DNA of 64,000 nt from Sphingobacteriaceae bacterium DW12 (GCA_000783305.1 JROE01000002.1:620001-684000), one strand, 5' to 3'; shown: positions 53,029-61,778, numbered from the stretch's first letter. The notes: generated by a model not told the origin, from the sequence alone. Translations and numbers: made by a program.

Positions 53029-53499
53029 ATGAAAAAAATTATCTCAAAAACCTTCGTTATCCTTCCCCTCCTCATTATGATCGGTTGTGGGACGAAAAAA
53101 GATCCAATTCAATACAATAACGACTTGATGACTGTAATCAATGGCAGCGAAAAACATATTACCGACATGAATAGTGCAATGCAGTCTAATGATTACGAAC
53201 AAGCAGAAAAAGTGCAAAAGGAATGGTATGATTCGGTAAGCAAAGACATCAAAAAAGTCGAAGATATTGGCGATTTCAATGGAGATGCCAATTTGCAGAA
53301 TGCAATATTAACTGGATTAAAAGGCTATAAGAAAATCGTAGAAGACGATTACCCAAAATTGATTGAGCTACGTAAAAATAAAGTAGAGAATCCAGCGAAT
53401 GAAGAAAAATTATTAAATAATATCAATCAAGCATTTGAAGTAATGGCAAATGGAGTGAATAAAGCCTCCAGTAAGTTTGAAAAAGATTATGCAAAATAG
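53029..53499 (+). CDS. Small lipoprotein of unknown function
   Basis: 156 residues. Lipoprotein signal MKKIISKTFVILPLLIMIGC (Cys20). The mature part is all-helical with a high Lys/Glu/Asn content and no recognisable catalytic motif: QYNNDLMTVINGSEKHITDMNSAMQ, then KVQKEWYDSVSKDIKKVEDI and, near the end, LLNNINQAFEVMANGVNKASS, resembling the periplasmic LIC11966-like four-helix lipoproteins I have seen in Bacteroidota. I cannot give a role. It lies 108 bases after the NarL-type regulator, with its own promoter and terminator. Confidence 0.75.
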   Translation: MKKIISKTFVILPLLIMIGCGTKKDPIQYNNDLMTVINGSEKHITDMNSAMQSNDYEQAEKVQKEWYDSVSKDIKKVEDIGDFNGDANLQNAILTGLKGYKKIVEDDYPKLIELRKNKVENPANEEKLLNNINQAFEVMANGVNKASSKFEKDYAK

Positions 53500-53553
53500 A
53501 CAAGTCTATTAATTACCTAAGAAAAGAGGTTCTTAAAGAGCATTTATCCAAAT

Positions 53554-53588
53554 AAAAGCCTAACATCGGGGAGATGTTAGGCTTTTTT
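53554..53588 (+). terminator. Terminator of the lipoprotein gene
   Basis: A 14-bp perfect stem (AAAAGCCTAACATC with GATGTTAGGCTTTT, 5-base loop) followed by further T. Confidence 0.93.
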
Positions 53589-54140
53589 AACCAATTATTA
53601 ACCTAAATTATGAATATAAAATTAACCAATATACGTGCCAAAATTTATAACATTATTATTTTCAATATACGAATTGGGTTTCCATGATAAGATTTCCAAG
53701 ACCTCTACCCACATATACTTCCTAGGTAACCATCTACCAAACTAAATCTATATAACTTTTAAAAACAGCTATTTCTATTTTACCTGTTTATAGAGCAAAT
53801 AGAAAATCGAGCTGATACAAGCTAAAATAACTATTCCAAAAAATGTCAACATAACCATCATATTTTTTACTTTTTTTTCGCAAAAATAGCAATATATGAG
53901 CACTAAAGTTAACAAACTACTACTGAAACCTGTAGGATTTAAACTACATTACCGATTTATACAAACTAAAACAATAAAAACAACTACAAAAACCGTTACT
54001 TTATCATCTTGCAGTCTCTCTCCTCCCTTTTGTTATTACGTACTACCTGTCATCTGACTATACTAATTACGAGTTGGAATTAAGAAAATATAGTGTTCGA
54101 AGGATAAAAATAATGGCCCCGAATCGGGACCAATTCATCA
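53589..54140. other. Intergenic region with one possible mini-protein gene
   Basis: 550 bases, AT-rich. Apart from the 28-codon minus-strand frame at 53775-53861 (listed separately), I see no gene, repeat or hairpin of note. Confidence 0.6.
53775..53861 (-). CDS. Possible 28-residue single-helix membrane protein
   Basis: Two tandem ATG codons (53861 and 53858) follow an A-rich leader of the kind that serves as ribosome site in this phylum. The product starts MMVMLTFFGIVILACIS and continues with a hydrophobic helix and a basic tail ending LYKQVK, so it obeys the positive-inside rule. Small single-helix proteins of this size often stabilise transporters or oxidases. It is too short to exclude chance, and no promoter was found, so I give it low confidence. 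Confidence 0.3.
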   Translation of the reverse strand: MMVMLTFFGIVILACISSIFYLLYKQVK

Positions 54141-54779
54141 TCAGAATGCTTTGACAGAGCTGTTATAAAAATCATAGAACCGACCTATATCACCGGAACA
54201 AAGAATTGGCATGCCTTGTCGTATATGCTCTTCCTTCCATGACCACCACTTCATCTCCAACAGTTTCTCTATATCCTCATCGTAAAATCTTTGCTTGATA
54301 CACCTAGCTGGATTACCTCCGACAATACGATAAGGCTCCACGTCCTTAGTGACCAATGCCCGACTTCCAATCACAGCCCCGTCACCTATGGTTACGCCTG
54401 GCATAATCATCGCCTCACTACCAATCCACACATCATTTCCCACAACTGTATTACCTGCAGTTAAAAATCCATTTTCACTTTCCTCAAAACAGGGGGTATC
54501 GGGCATATAGAAAAATGGGAAGCTAGAAATCCAGTCGTAACGATGGCCTTGATTGCCTGCCATAATAAAACTTGCTCCACTTCCTATAGAACAAAAATCG
54601 CCAATAATCAATTTGTCTACATCATCACGGTCCGGAAACAAGTAACGAGCGCAATCGTCAAAAGAATGCCCATGATAGTACCCCGAATAATATGAATATC
54701 TACCTACAATAATATTAGGATTGGTGACTTGATTTTGGAGTGTTATGCCTTTGAAAGGACTTTCGAAAAAATTATTCAT
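54141..54779 (-). CDS. catB: Type B chloramphenicol O-acetyltransferase (xenobiotic acetyltransferase)
   Basis: 212 residues, almost colinear with CatB/VAT hexapeptide acyltransferases: [59 protein letters not shown] with the catalytic His79, then left-handed beta-helix hexapeptides ([21 protein letters not shown]) and [13 protein letters not shown]. Acetylates chloramphenicol and related hydroxyl-bearing antibiotics with acetyl-CoA. Single gene; upstream are a promoter, a 19-codon leader frame and a hairpin. Base composition and context show no mobile element, so it may be an intrinsic resistance gene. Confidence 0.95.
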   Translation of the reverse strand: MNNFFESPFKGITLQNQVTNPNIIVGRYSYYSGYYHGHSFDDCARYLFPDRDDVDKLIIGDFCSIGSGASFIMAGNQGHRYDWISSFPFFYMPDTPCFEESENGFLTAGNTVVGNDVWIGSEAMIMPGVTIGDGAVIGSRALVTKDVEPYRIVGGNPARCIKQRFYDEDIEKLLEMKWWSWKEEHIRQGMPILCSGDIGRFYDFYNSSVKAF

Positions 54780-54791
54780 GTTTAACTAGAC

Positions 54792-54851
54792 TTAAATATA
54801 TAACAAATAAAGCCTTCTCCTTGTGTCAGAAGAGAAAGCCACTAAACCCAT
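54792..54851 (-). CDS. Candidate 19-residue leader peptide upstream of catB
   Basis: An ATG at 54851 opens 19 codons, MGLVAFSSDTRRRLYLLYI, ending 12 bases before the catB start, in the transcribed leader. The hairpin 54812-54839 is inside it, so ribosome stalling could change its folding. Inducible cat and erm genes use leaders of this kind, but this one is unreported as far as I know. Chance is not excluded. Confidence 0.35.
   Translation of the reverse strand: MGLVAFSSDTRRRLYLLYI
54812..54839 (-). promoter_or_regulatory. Hairpin in the catB leader, candidate attenuator
   Basis: GCTTTCTC pairs with GAGAAGGC (one U-G) with a 12-base loop on the minus strand, followed by TTTATTTG. No minus-strand gene precedes it, so it is not the end of another unit. 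It begins 60 bases and ends 33 bases before the catB ATG. Confidence 0.55.
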
Positions 54852-55149
54852 CAGGTATTTAATAATATATTAAAGCTAGCTATACCGCTATTTCCATTCT
54901 CCAAAAATAACAACAAATATACTGATATGCAAACCCTTACAGAATTCCATTCCGCGATAAGATTTAGCACTAAATATGACGACTGAAATACCTTTACAGC
55001 ACGTAAACCACTAACATATATAATCATCCATATATACATTTATCAGGTAACAATGGCGGAAGTATGGGCGAGTGCCGTTGAAAAAAATATCTCTCATTCT
55101 AATTAATGACAATAACATGTCAATAATTAAAATCAAAAAAATGAACTTT
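54852..55149. other. catB/tetR divergent control region
   Basis: About 300 bases holding the catB promoter (54902-54933) and, at the right, the tetR operator. A five-codon ATG frame on the minus strand just after the catB start site (MEIAV) may be chance. An imperfect inverted repeat TGACA-N6-TGTCA lies near 55106-55121. Confidence 0.5.
54902..54933 (-). promoter_or_regulatory. Promoter of catB
   Basis: On the minus strand TTTG (54933-54930), 20 bases, then TATTTTTG (54909-54902), both consensus. Transcription would begin near 54895 and give a leader of about 115 bases. Confidence 0.7.
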
Positions 55150-55166
55150 GCCTAACAGTGTTAAAT
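55150..55166. promoter_or_regulatory. TetR operator site 1 (tetR promoter)
   Basis: GCCTAAC-AGT-GTTAAAT: the right arm equals that of sites 2 and 3, the left arm keeps TAAC. Lies right after a near-consensus -7 box (GAACTTTG at 55143-55150) and 20 bases before the tetR ATG, as for autorepression. Confidence 0.65.
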
Positions 55167-55185
55167 CATTTATTACATTAAGTCA

Positions 55186-55785
55186 ATGGGTAGTAAAGAG
55201 CGGATACAGCGATTGAAAGAGGATAATAGAAATAGAATCCTCGAAGCCTCCCTTCAAATTGTGAAAGAAGAGGGATGGCAAGCATTGAGTATGCGCAAGA
55301 TTGCTGATATCATCGAATACACCGCCCCGATGATTTATGAATATTTCGCCAATAAAGAGGCTATTTTAACAGAGCTCGCCAATCAGGGATACCTACTGCT
55401 ATCCAAAAAAGTAAAAGAAGCAAAATCTGGAGAACATACTGCTGAAAAACAACTTGAAGCTATGTGGTTTGGATATTGGGATTTCGCTTTTGAAGAACGT
55501 GAACTCTATCAACTAATGTTTGGCGTGGGTACGGCATGCTGTGGATTTGAAAAAACCTATAAATGCGCAGAATCCCATGGCAAACTAATTAGCGATGTGA
55601 TTCGTGAAATAATGAAAGATCAGAAGCCAACAGAAGATTTAATTTGTAGAAAATATTTCACCTATTGGTCGATTATACATGGATTGATTTCTATCAACCT
55701 TGTTAATCAAGGAAATGGAGACATTACTAATCAGGAAGTACTCAAAGATGCCATATATGGAATCACGAGGTCTCTAACCGACTGA
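55186..55785 (+). CDS. TetR/AcrR-family transcriptional repressor
   Basis: 199 residues. N-terminal TetR helix-turn-helix (about 15-62) with ILEASLQIVKEEGWQALSMRKIADII and YTAPMIYEYFANKEAIL, C-terminal TetR ligand-binding domain (70-199) with Cys-rich GVGTACCGFEKTYKC. Probably represses the RND pump genes just downstream and itself: three sites of the form ATTTAACnnnGTTAAAT are found at 55150, 55819 and 55921. The Cys pair could be a redox or ligand contact, but that is speculation. Ligand unknown. Confidence 0.92.
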   Translation: MGSKERIQRLKEDNRNRILEASLQIVKEEGWQALSMRKIADIIEYTAPMIYEYFANKEAILTELANQGYLLLSKKVKEAKSGEHTAEKQLEAMWFGYWDFAFEERELYQLMFGVGTACCGFEKTYKCAESHGKLISDVIREIMKDQKPTEDLICRKYFTYWSIIHGLISINLVNQGNGDITNQEVLKDAIYGITRSLTD

Positions 55786-55791
55786 TTTTTT

Positions 55792-55820
55792 TTGAACAAA
55801 ATAAAACATAGTTATATTAT
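55792..55820 (+). promoter_or_regulatory. Promoter of the RND efflux operon
   Basis: TTG at 55792-55794, 18 bases, then TATATTAT at 55813-55820, a weak but plausible -7. It overlaps operator site 2 by two bases, so repressor binding would block it. Confidence 0.5.
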
Positions 55821-55835
55821 TTAACGCCGTTAAAT
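55819..55835. promoter_or_regulatory. TetR operator site 2
   Basis: ATTTAAC-GCC-GTTAAAT: perfect 7-base arms with a 3-base centre, directly behind the operon promoter. Confidence 0.75.
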
Positions 55836-55873
55836 TACACCAAACTACACACATATATAATAATTATTACCAA

Positions 55874-57070
55874 ATGAAAATGTCTCCACTTAATGATTTT
55901 ATTAAAATTTTATTTACAGAATTTAACACTGTTAAATATTTTAACGATGTAAAAATAGGTTGTTTTTTTTCAGCCGTATTGTTGTATGGATGCTCCACAG
56001 GCACCAGTAAACCGGTAGCCCCGCCACCTCCTAGTCTACCGATAATGACTATCAATACAAGTGACCAGAAGGTATATCAAGAGTATCCAGCTGCTATCGA
56101 GGCATCAGCCAATATCGAAATCAGGCCTCAAGTAGATGGTACGCTTGAACATATTTACGTAGATGAAGGCGCAAGAGTCAACAAAGGACAATTGCTTTTC
56201 AAAATAAACGACCGTCCCTATCAAGAGCAATTGAATCAAGCAAAAGCCAACTTAGAAGCCGCTGAAGCGACTTTGGATAATGCAGAATTGGAAGTCGATA
56301 AAAAAACACGTTTAGTAAATAATAAAGTCCTGACCGAATTTCAGTTGCAAACTGCGATTAGCAATAGAAACGCAGCCAAGGCTAGCGTACAACAGGCACT
56401 ATCAGCAGTAGAATCGGCTAAAATAAATGTGGGGTATACTGCCATTAGAGCATCAGTCGATGGATATATCGGACGTTTGCAGAGAAAACAGGGAAGCTTG
56501 GTCGGCCCAGCCGACCAACAAGCGCTCACAGAGCTCTCCAATGTAAAGGATTTGCACGTCTATTTTTCACTAAGTGAAAATGATTTCATAGCCTTCAAAA
56601 ATAATGTCCAAGGAAACACGCTGGAGCAAAAACTAAAAAACTTACCTCCAGTATCATTAGTGTTATCAGATCAAAGTATCTACGAGCATACAGGGAAAAT
56701 TGATATGGTCGATGGTCAATTTGACAAAAATACCGGAGCCATAACACTGCGCGCTACTTTTCAAAATCCAGAGGGTATACTTAGAAGTGGTAATACCGGA
56801 AAAATCAGAATTGAAAAAAAATATAATCAAACATTGCTTGTACCCCAAATGGCCACTCTAGAAATGCAGGATAAAATCTTTGTTTACATCGTCGATAGTA
56901 AAAACAAAGTTAGCCAACAATCTATAGAAGTCCTTGGAAGAAGTGGAGCAAATTATTTGGTAAAAAGCGGTGTAAGCCAAGGGGATAAAATCGTTCAAAA
57001 AGGAATCGATTTACTACAAGATGGACAAGTCATTACACCACAACCCTTAGCGCAAGACAGCATTAAATAA
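55874..57070 (+). CDS. RND efflux periplasmic adaptor subunit (MFP family)
   Basis: 398 residues. A lipobox-like AVLLYGC (Cys40) is preceded by an unusually long, partly charged N-terminus; no later in-frame ATG exists. HlyD/acrA-type domains: lipoyl half-motif (IEIRPQVDGTLEHIYVDEGARVNKGQLLFKI), alpha-hairpin (about 105-170, ELEVDKKTRLVNNKVL), second lipoyl half, beta-barrel (VSLVLSDQSIYEHTGKIDMVD) and membrane-proximal domain. Bridges the RND pump and the outer membrane channel. Operator site 3 lies within codons 16-22. First gene of a three-gene pump operon with the pump 21 bases downstream. Confidence 0.93.
   Translation: MKMSPLNDFIKILFTEFNTVKYFNDVKIGCFFSAVLLYGCSTGTSKPVAPPPPSLPIMTINTSDQKVYQEYPAAIEASANIEIRPQVDGTLEHIYVDEGARVNKGQLLFKINDRPYQEQLNQAKANLEAAEATLDNAELEVDKKTRLVNNKVLTEFQLQTAISNRNAAKASVQQALSAVESAKINVGYTAIRASVDGYIGRLQRKQGSLVGPADQQALTELSNVKDLHVYFSLSENDFIAFKNNVQGNTLEQKLKNLPPVSLVLSDQSIYEHTGKIDMVDGQFDKNTGAITLRATFQNPEGILRSGNTGKIRIEKKYNQTLLVPQMATLEMQDKIFVYIVDSKNKVSQQSIEVLGRSGANYLVKSGVSQGDKIVQKGIDLLQDGQVITPQPLAQDSIK
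55921..55937. promoter_or_regulatory. TetR operator site 3, inside the adaptor reading frame
   Basis: ATTTAAC-ACT-GTTAAAT: perfect 7-base arms identical to site 2, about 102 bases downstream of it. It lies in codons 16-22 of the adaptor gene, so it is a coding-region site that may act as roadblock or loop anchor. Confidence 0.7.
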
Positions 57071-57091
57071 TCATTATAACATTAAAAAACA

Positions 57092-60000
57092 ATGCTCCAA
57101 AAATTTATAGAAAGACCTGTACTAGCTACTGTTATATCCATACTACTGGTCATACTCGGTATTATTGGGATTTTGAAACTCCCTTTACAGCAATTTCCCG
57201 ACATTGCTCCTCCTGCAGTACAAGTGACAGCCCTGTATCCAGGCGCTAACGCTGAGACAGTACTCCGAGCGGTAGCTCCTTCTTTAGAAGAATCCATAAA
57301 TGGGGTAGAAAACATGAGCTACATGAGCTCGACCGCCAGCAATGATGGATCATTGATGATAACCGTATATTTTAAGCTAGGAACTGACCCAGACCAAGCA
57401 GCAGTAAATGTGCAAAATAGAGTTTCACAAGCTACGAGTCAACTTCCTACAGAGGTCATACAAGCAGGAATCACGACTGCAAAGCAGCAAAACAGCCTAA
57501 TCATGGTGTTGGATCTGTATACGGAAGACGAAAGTAAATACGACCAGACATTTATCACCAACTACGCTCAAATTAACATAATACCCGAACTTAAACGTAT
57601 CCCAGGAGTCGGACAAGCACTTCCTTTCGGTGGAAGTAAAGACTATTCTATGCGAGTATGGTTGGACCCAAATCAAATGGCAAGTTACAAACTGACTCCA
57701 GGGGAAGTGATGACCGCCATTCAGGATAAAAACGTGGAGGCCGCACCCGGGAAATTTGGAGAGAGCAGTAAAGAGGCGTTCGAATTTGTTATTAAATACA
57801 AAGGAAAATTAAACCAACCTAGCGATTATGAAAACATAATCATCCGCTCGAATGTTGATGGGTCGATTCTCAGGCTTAAAGATGTAGCTCGCATTGAACT
57901 GGGATCCTATACCTATGCCAGTCATACGCGCATAGATGGAAAAGCTGGCTTGAATATTGGAGTTATGCAACTCGCAGGCTCCAATGCAAATGAAATTCAA
58001 ATTGCCATTCAAGAATTCATGAAAAAAGCCTCCCTTAACTTTCCAAAAGGAGTCAAGTACCTCGTCCTTTACAATACTAAAGATGCATTAGATCAATCCA
58101 TAGATCAAGTCAAACACACCCTTATTGAAGCTTTCCTCCTAGTCTTTTTAGTGGTTTTTCTCTTTCTCCAAGATTTTAGATCAACCTTGATACCCGCTAT
58201 TGCAGTTCCCGTAGCTATCATTGGAACTTTCTTTTTTATGCAGCTTTTTGGATTTTCTATAAATCTACTCACCTTATTTGCTTTGGTACTGGCCATTGGC
58301 ATTGTAGTGGATGATGCAATTGTGGTGGTGGAAGCAGTACATTCCAAAATGGAACACGCTCATCTACCCCCAAAATTAGCCACCACATCTGCCATGAGCG
58401 AGATTACAGGTGCAATAATTTCCATTACATTGGTTATGTCAGCCGTCTTTCTCCCTATTGGTTTTATGGAGGGGTCCACGGGTGTATTTTACCGTCAATT
58501 TGCTTTTACTTTAGCCATTGCTATTGTTATTTCAGCCATCAATGCATTGACGCTTAGTCCTGCCCTCTGTGCCCTATTTCTTAAATCATCACATCATCCG
58601 GCTAACGAAGTAAAAAAAATAGGTTTTAAAGAAAAGTTCTTCACAGGATTCAACGTCGGTTTTGATAGACTGACCAAAAATTATGTAGGCAGTCTCGGAT
58701 TTCTCGTTCGGCATAAATGGGTAGCCTTATCTGCCCTAGCTGTAATCCTCGTTTTGACGCTGGTAATGATTCGCAAAACACCTACTGGATTTATTCCATC
58801 TGAAGACCAAGGTTTCATTGCCATATCACTTTCCATGCCTGCTGGTGCTTCACTTGACCGAACCTCTGAAGCGCTACGAGAGGCTGAAAAACAATTACAA
58901 ACAGCACCCTTCACCAAGACGTTAAATGTGTTGGCAGGTTTCAACATCTTGACCCAATCTACCAGCCCTTCTGCAGGTGTTGCTTTCATATTACTCAAAT
59001 CCCATAAAGATCGCGGTGATATCAAAGATATTAATGCTATCATGGGTGATGTTAATCAAAAACTAGCGAATATAAAAGGAGCAAATTTCTTTGTATTTAC
59101 TTTCCCTACAGTCCCAGGATTTAGTAATGTCGACGGCTTGGATATGGTATTACAAGATCGCACTGGAGGTCAATTGAACAAATTCAGTGAGATAGGACAA
59201 GGCTTTATTGGACAATTGATGCAGCGTCCCGAAATTCTAATGGCCTTTACTACATTCAAAGCAGACTATCCACAATATGAACTTCAGGTAGATGACATTA
59301 AGGCCGAACAACTAGGGGTCAATACAAAAGATATTTTACAAACGATGCAAGCGTATTTCGGTAGTGCACAAGCCTCAGATTTCAATAGGTTTGGAAAGTA
59401 TTATCGGGTTATGGTCCAAGCAGATATCCCAAATCGTACCGAGCCTTCATCCATGGATGGTATCCATGTAAAAAATCGAATCGGCGATATGGTCCCAATC
59501 AATACACTCGTTAAATTGGAACGAGTGTATGGCCCTGAGACCGCATCACGTTATAATCTTTTCAATTCAATAGGAATAAATGCTATTCCTAAACCAGGAT
59601 TTAGTTCCGGTGATGCCATTCGGGCTGTAGAGGAAGTAGCCAGCCAACATCTCCCTACAGGTTATACTTATGAATTTTCGGGAATGACCAAGGAGGAAAT
59701 TGTATCTGGAGGTCAATCCACACTCATTTTTATCTTGTGTCTTATTTTCGTGTATTTCCTCTTAGCGGCACAATACGAAAGTTATATTATACCACTAGCA
59801 GTCATTCTTTCCATTCCCACAGGAATATTTGGTGTATTCGCTGCAATCGGACTGACCGGTATTTCCAATAATATCTATGTACAAGTCGCCTTAGTCATGC
59901 TGATAGGTTTATTGGCTAAGAACGCCATCTTAATTGTCGAATTTGCAATTCAAGGCCGTAAGCGTGGAGATACCATTGCACATGCAGCCCTCGAAGCTGC

Positions 60001-60295
60001 CAAATTAAGATTACGCCCAATCATCATGACCTCTCTTGCATTCATTGTTGGTATGATTCCCATGATGGGAGCAGTAGGTCCATCCGCCCAAGGGAATCAC
60101 TCCATCAGTATCGCAGCCGCAGGAGGCATGTTATCCGGTGTTGTATTAGGGCTATTCATCATTCCGATACTCTTCATTATCTTTCAATATCTACATGAAG
60201 GCTTATCAAGGGGATCCGCTATGAAAAATGAAAATCAGGTCGTTTCAACGGAGACACGTACACCAGCGGTCGCACAAGTTCACAACAATGCATAA
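57092..60295 (+). CDS. Efflux RND transporter permease subunit (AcrB/HAE1 family)
   Basis: 1067 residues, normal length. Twelve membrane helices and two large periplasmic loops in the AcrB pattern: FPDIAPPAVQVTALYPGANAETV near residue 35, QNRVSQATSQLP near 110 and, in helix 4, GIVVDDAIVVVEAV with Asp407-Asp408, the proton-relay pair of AcrB. Lys943 in LLAKNAILIVEF matches AcrB Lys940. It pumps lipophilic drugs, detergents or dyes out in exchange for protons. Starts 21 bases after the adaptor gene, same operon. Confidence 0.95.
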   Translation: MLQKFIERPVLATVISILLVILGIIGILKLPLQQFPDIAPPAVQVTALYPGANAETVLRAVAPSLEESINGVENMSYMSSTASNDGSLMITVYFKLGTDPDQAAVNVQNRVSQATSQLPTEVIQAGITTAKQQNSLIMVLDLYTEDESKYDQTFITNYAQINIIPELKRIPGVGQALPFGGSKDYSMRVWLDPNQMASYKLTPGEVMTAIQDKNVEAAPGKFGESSKEAFEFVIKYKGKLNQPSDYENIIIRSNVDGSILRLKDVARIELGSYTYASHTRIDGKAGLNIGVMQLAGSNANEIQIAIQEFMKKASLNFPKGVKYLVLYNTKDALDQSIDQVKHTLIEAFLLVFLVVFLFLQDFRSTLIPAIAVPVAIIGTFFFMQLFGFSINLLTLFALVLAIGIVVDDAIVVVEAVHSKMEHAHLPPKLATTSAMSEITGAIISITLVMSAVFLPIGFMEGSTGVFYRQFAFTLAIAIVISAINALTLSPALCALFLKSSHHPANEVKKIGFKEKFFTGFNVGFDRLTKNYVGSLGFLVRHKWVALSALAVILVLTLVMIRKTPTGFIPSEDQGFIAISLSMPAGASLDRTSEALREAEKQLQTAPFTKTLNVLAGFNILTQSTSPSAGVAFILLKSHKDRGDIKDINAIMGDVNQKLANIKGANFFVFTFPTVPGFSNVDGLDMVLQDRTGGQLNKFSEIGQGFIGQLMQRPEILMAFTTFKADYPQYELQVDDIKAEQLGVNTKDILQTMQAYFGSAQASDFNRFGKYYRVMVQADIPNRTEPSSMDGIHVKNRIGDMVPINTLVKLERVYGPETASRYNLFNSIGINAIPKPGFSSGDAIRAVEEVASQHLPTGYTYEFSGMTKEEIVSGGQSTLIFILCLIFVYFLLAAQYESYIIPLAVILSIPTGIFGVFAAIGLTGISNNIYVQVALVMLIGLLAKNAILIVEFAIQGRKRGDTIAHAALEAAKLRLRPIIMTSLAFIVGMIPMMGAVGPSAQGNHSISIAAAGGMLSGVVLGLFIIPILFIIFQYLHEGLSRGSAMKNENQVVSTETRTPAVAQVHNNA

Positions 60296-60322
60296 GTAGA
60301 GAGGGGCAAAAAAATCACACTC

Positions 60323-61750
60323 ATGAATATAAATATCAACATCGTTATCCTTTTATTTCTATCCACAATATTCGTATTGTCTTGTCAAACCAAAAGGATA
60401 GAAAACAGCTTGCATCCCCCCTTTCCTGAACAATATAGAGGGGATGGAAACATGGATTCTGCTACCAATCTAGCAGATGTTCCATGGCAGGACTTTTTTC
60501 ACGACACTATTTTAAAGGGGCTCATCGACACGGCAATCCGTCAAAACATGGATATGCAGCTCGCTGTCAAAAATATTGAAGCATCACAGTTGATAATACG
60601 ACAAGCGAAAGCTGCATATTTGCCAAGTTTGCAACTGCAAGTCAATGCCAATAGTACCAATCCCTCAAACAACAGCTTGAATGGCCTCAGTCTCGGCGAA
60701 TTTTTGAAACAAAACCACATCGAAGACTATAATGCCGCGCTATCACTTTCCTGGGAGGCTGATATATGGGGTAAGATACGCAATCAAAATGCAGCAGCAC
60801 TTGCCGGTTACCTCCAGTCAGCTGAAGCTAAAAAAGCTGTCCAGACACAACTGGTTGCTCAGGTTGCCCAAGGCTACTACCAGTTGCTCATGCTTTACCA
60901 ACTTCATGAGATCGCTATCCAGAATCTTAACCTCAGCGACAGCACCCTTCGCATAGTTCAACATCAGTATGACGTTGGAGATATTAGCCTATTGGCTGTA
61001 GAACAAGTGGCAGCACAAAAATTAGCGGCGGCCGCATTAATTCCTGATTTTGAACAACAGATTCAGATGCAAGAAAATGCAATCAGCATCCTTAGTGGGA
61101 AGCTACCACAGAAAATACAAATCAAAGAAAAACTAAATGATGTCGTATTACCTGACCAAATGCATGCTGGAATCCCTGCGCAACTGTTAGATAGAAGACC
61201 AGACGTCAAACAAGCCGAATTAGCTGTGACTGAGGCACTGGCATATCAGCAATCCGCAAGAGCCAAAATGTATCCTTCACTGGTGATCAGTGCAGAAGCT
61301 GGTGTAAATGCATTCAAAGCAAGTAATTGGTTCAACATTCCTGCCTCCCTATTTGGGGCTGTGACGGGGAGTCTTACCCAACCGCTACTACAACGTAGAC
61401 AACTCAAAACACAGTACGAACTTGCTGTTATTGAACAAGAGAAAAGTATTGTTGTATTCAGGCAATCAGTCGTCAATGCGGTGGGTGAGGTTTCGGATGC
61501 ATTGATATCCATTGAGAAGCTCAAAGAAAAGCACCACATTGCGCTAGATCGAACAGAGAGACTGCAGCGAGCCACACAACACGCTGATCTCCTATTTGAA
61601 ACAGGAATGGCCACTTACCTTGAAGTCATCAGCGCTCAAAGTAATGTCTTGCAGAGCGAATTGGAACTCGCTCAAATCAAAAAAGCCGAACTTGTGGCAG
61701 TCGTAAATCTATATCGCTCACTCGGAGGTGGCTGGTCCAACAAACAGTAA
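60323..61750 (+). CDS. Outer membrane efflux lipoprotein (TolC/NodT family)
   Basis: 475 residues. Lipoprotein signal ending FVLSC (Cys20). Two OEP repeats (about 70-245 and 270-470) with coiled-coil helices and the strand motifs PSLQLQVNANS and YPSLVISAEAGV; LLDRRPDVKQAELAVTEAL and the final SYRSLGGGW-type end are NodT-like. Forms the outer membrane channel of the pump. Starts 27 bases after the permease gene. Followed by a T-rich hairpin at 61779-61806. Confidence 0.93.
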   Translation: MNININIVILLFLSTIFVLSCQTKRIENSLHPPFPEQYRGDGNMDSATNLADVPWQDFFHDTILKGLIDTAIRQNMDMQLAVKNIEASQLIIRQAKAAYLPSLQLQVNANSTNPSNNSLNGLSLGEFLKQNHIEDYNAALSLSWEADIWGKIRNQNAAALAGYLQSAEAKKAVQTQLVAQVAQGYYQLLMLYQLHEIAIQNLNLSDSTLRIVQHQYDVGDISLLAVEQVAAQKLAAAALIPDFEQQIQMQENAISILSGKLPQKIQIKEKLNDVVLPDQMHAGIPAQLLDRRPDVKQAELAVTEALAYQQSARAKMYPSLVISAEAGVNAFKASNWFNIPASLFGAVTGSLTQPLLQRRQLKTQYELAVIEQEKSIVVFRQSVVNAVGEVSDALISIEKLKEKHHIALDRTERLQRATQHADLLFETGMATYLEVISAQSNVLQSELELAQIKKAELVAVVNLYRSLGGGWSNKQ

Positions 61751-61778
61751 TTAGACCATTTTTACACAACTATAACAT

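Noticed and set aside
54895..54912. Five-codon frame MEIAV after the catB start site as leader peptide
   Set aside because: Too short to judge; only the 19-codon frame next to catB is close enough to the hairpin to be worth reporting.
55106..55121. TGACA-N6-TGTCA inverted repeat near the tetR promoter
   Set aside because: Unlike the three operator sites in sequence; arms of only 5 bases in AT-rich DNA can arise by chance.
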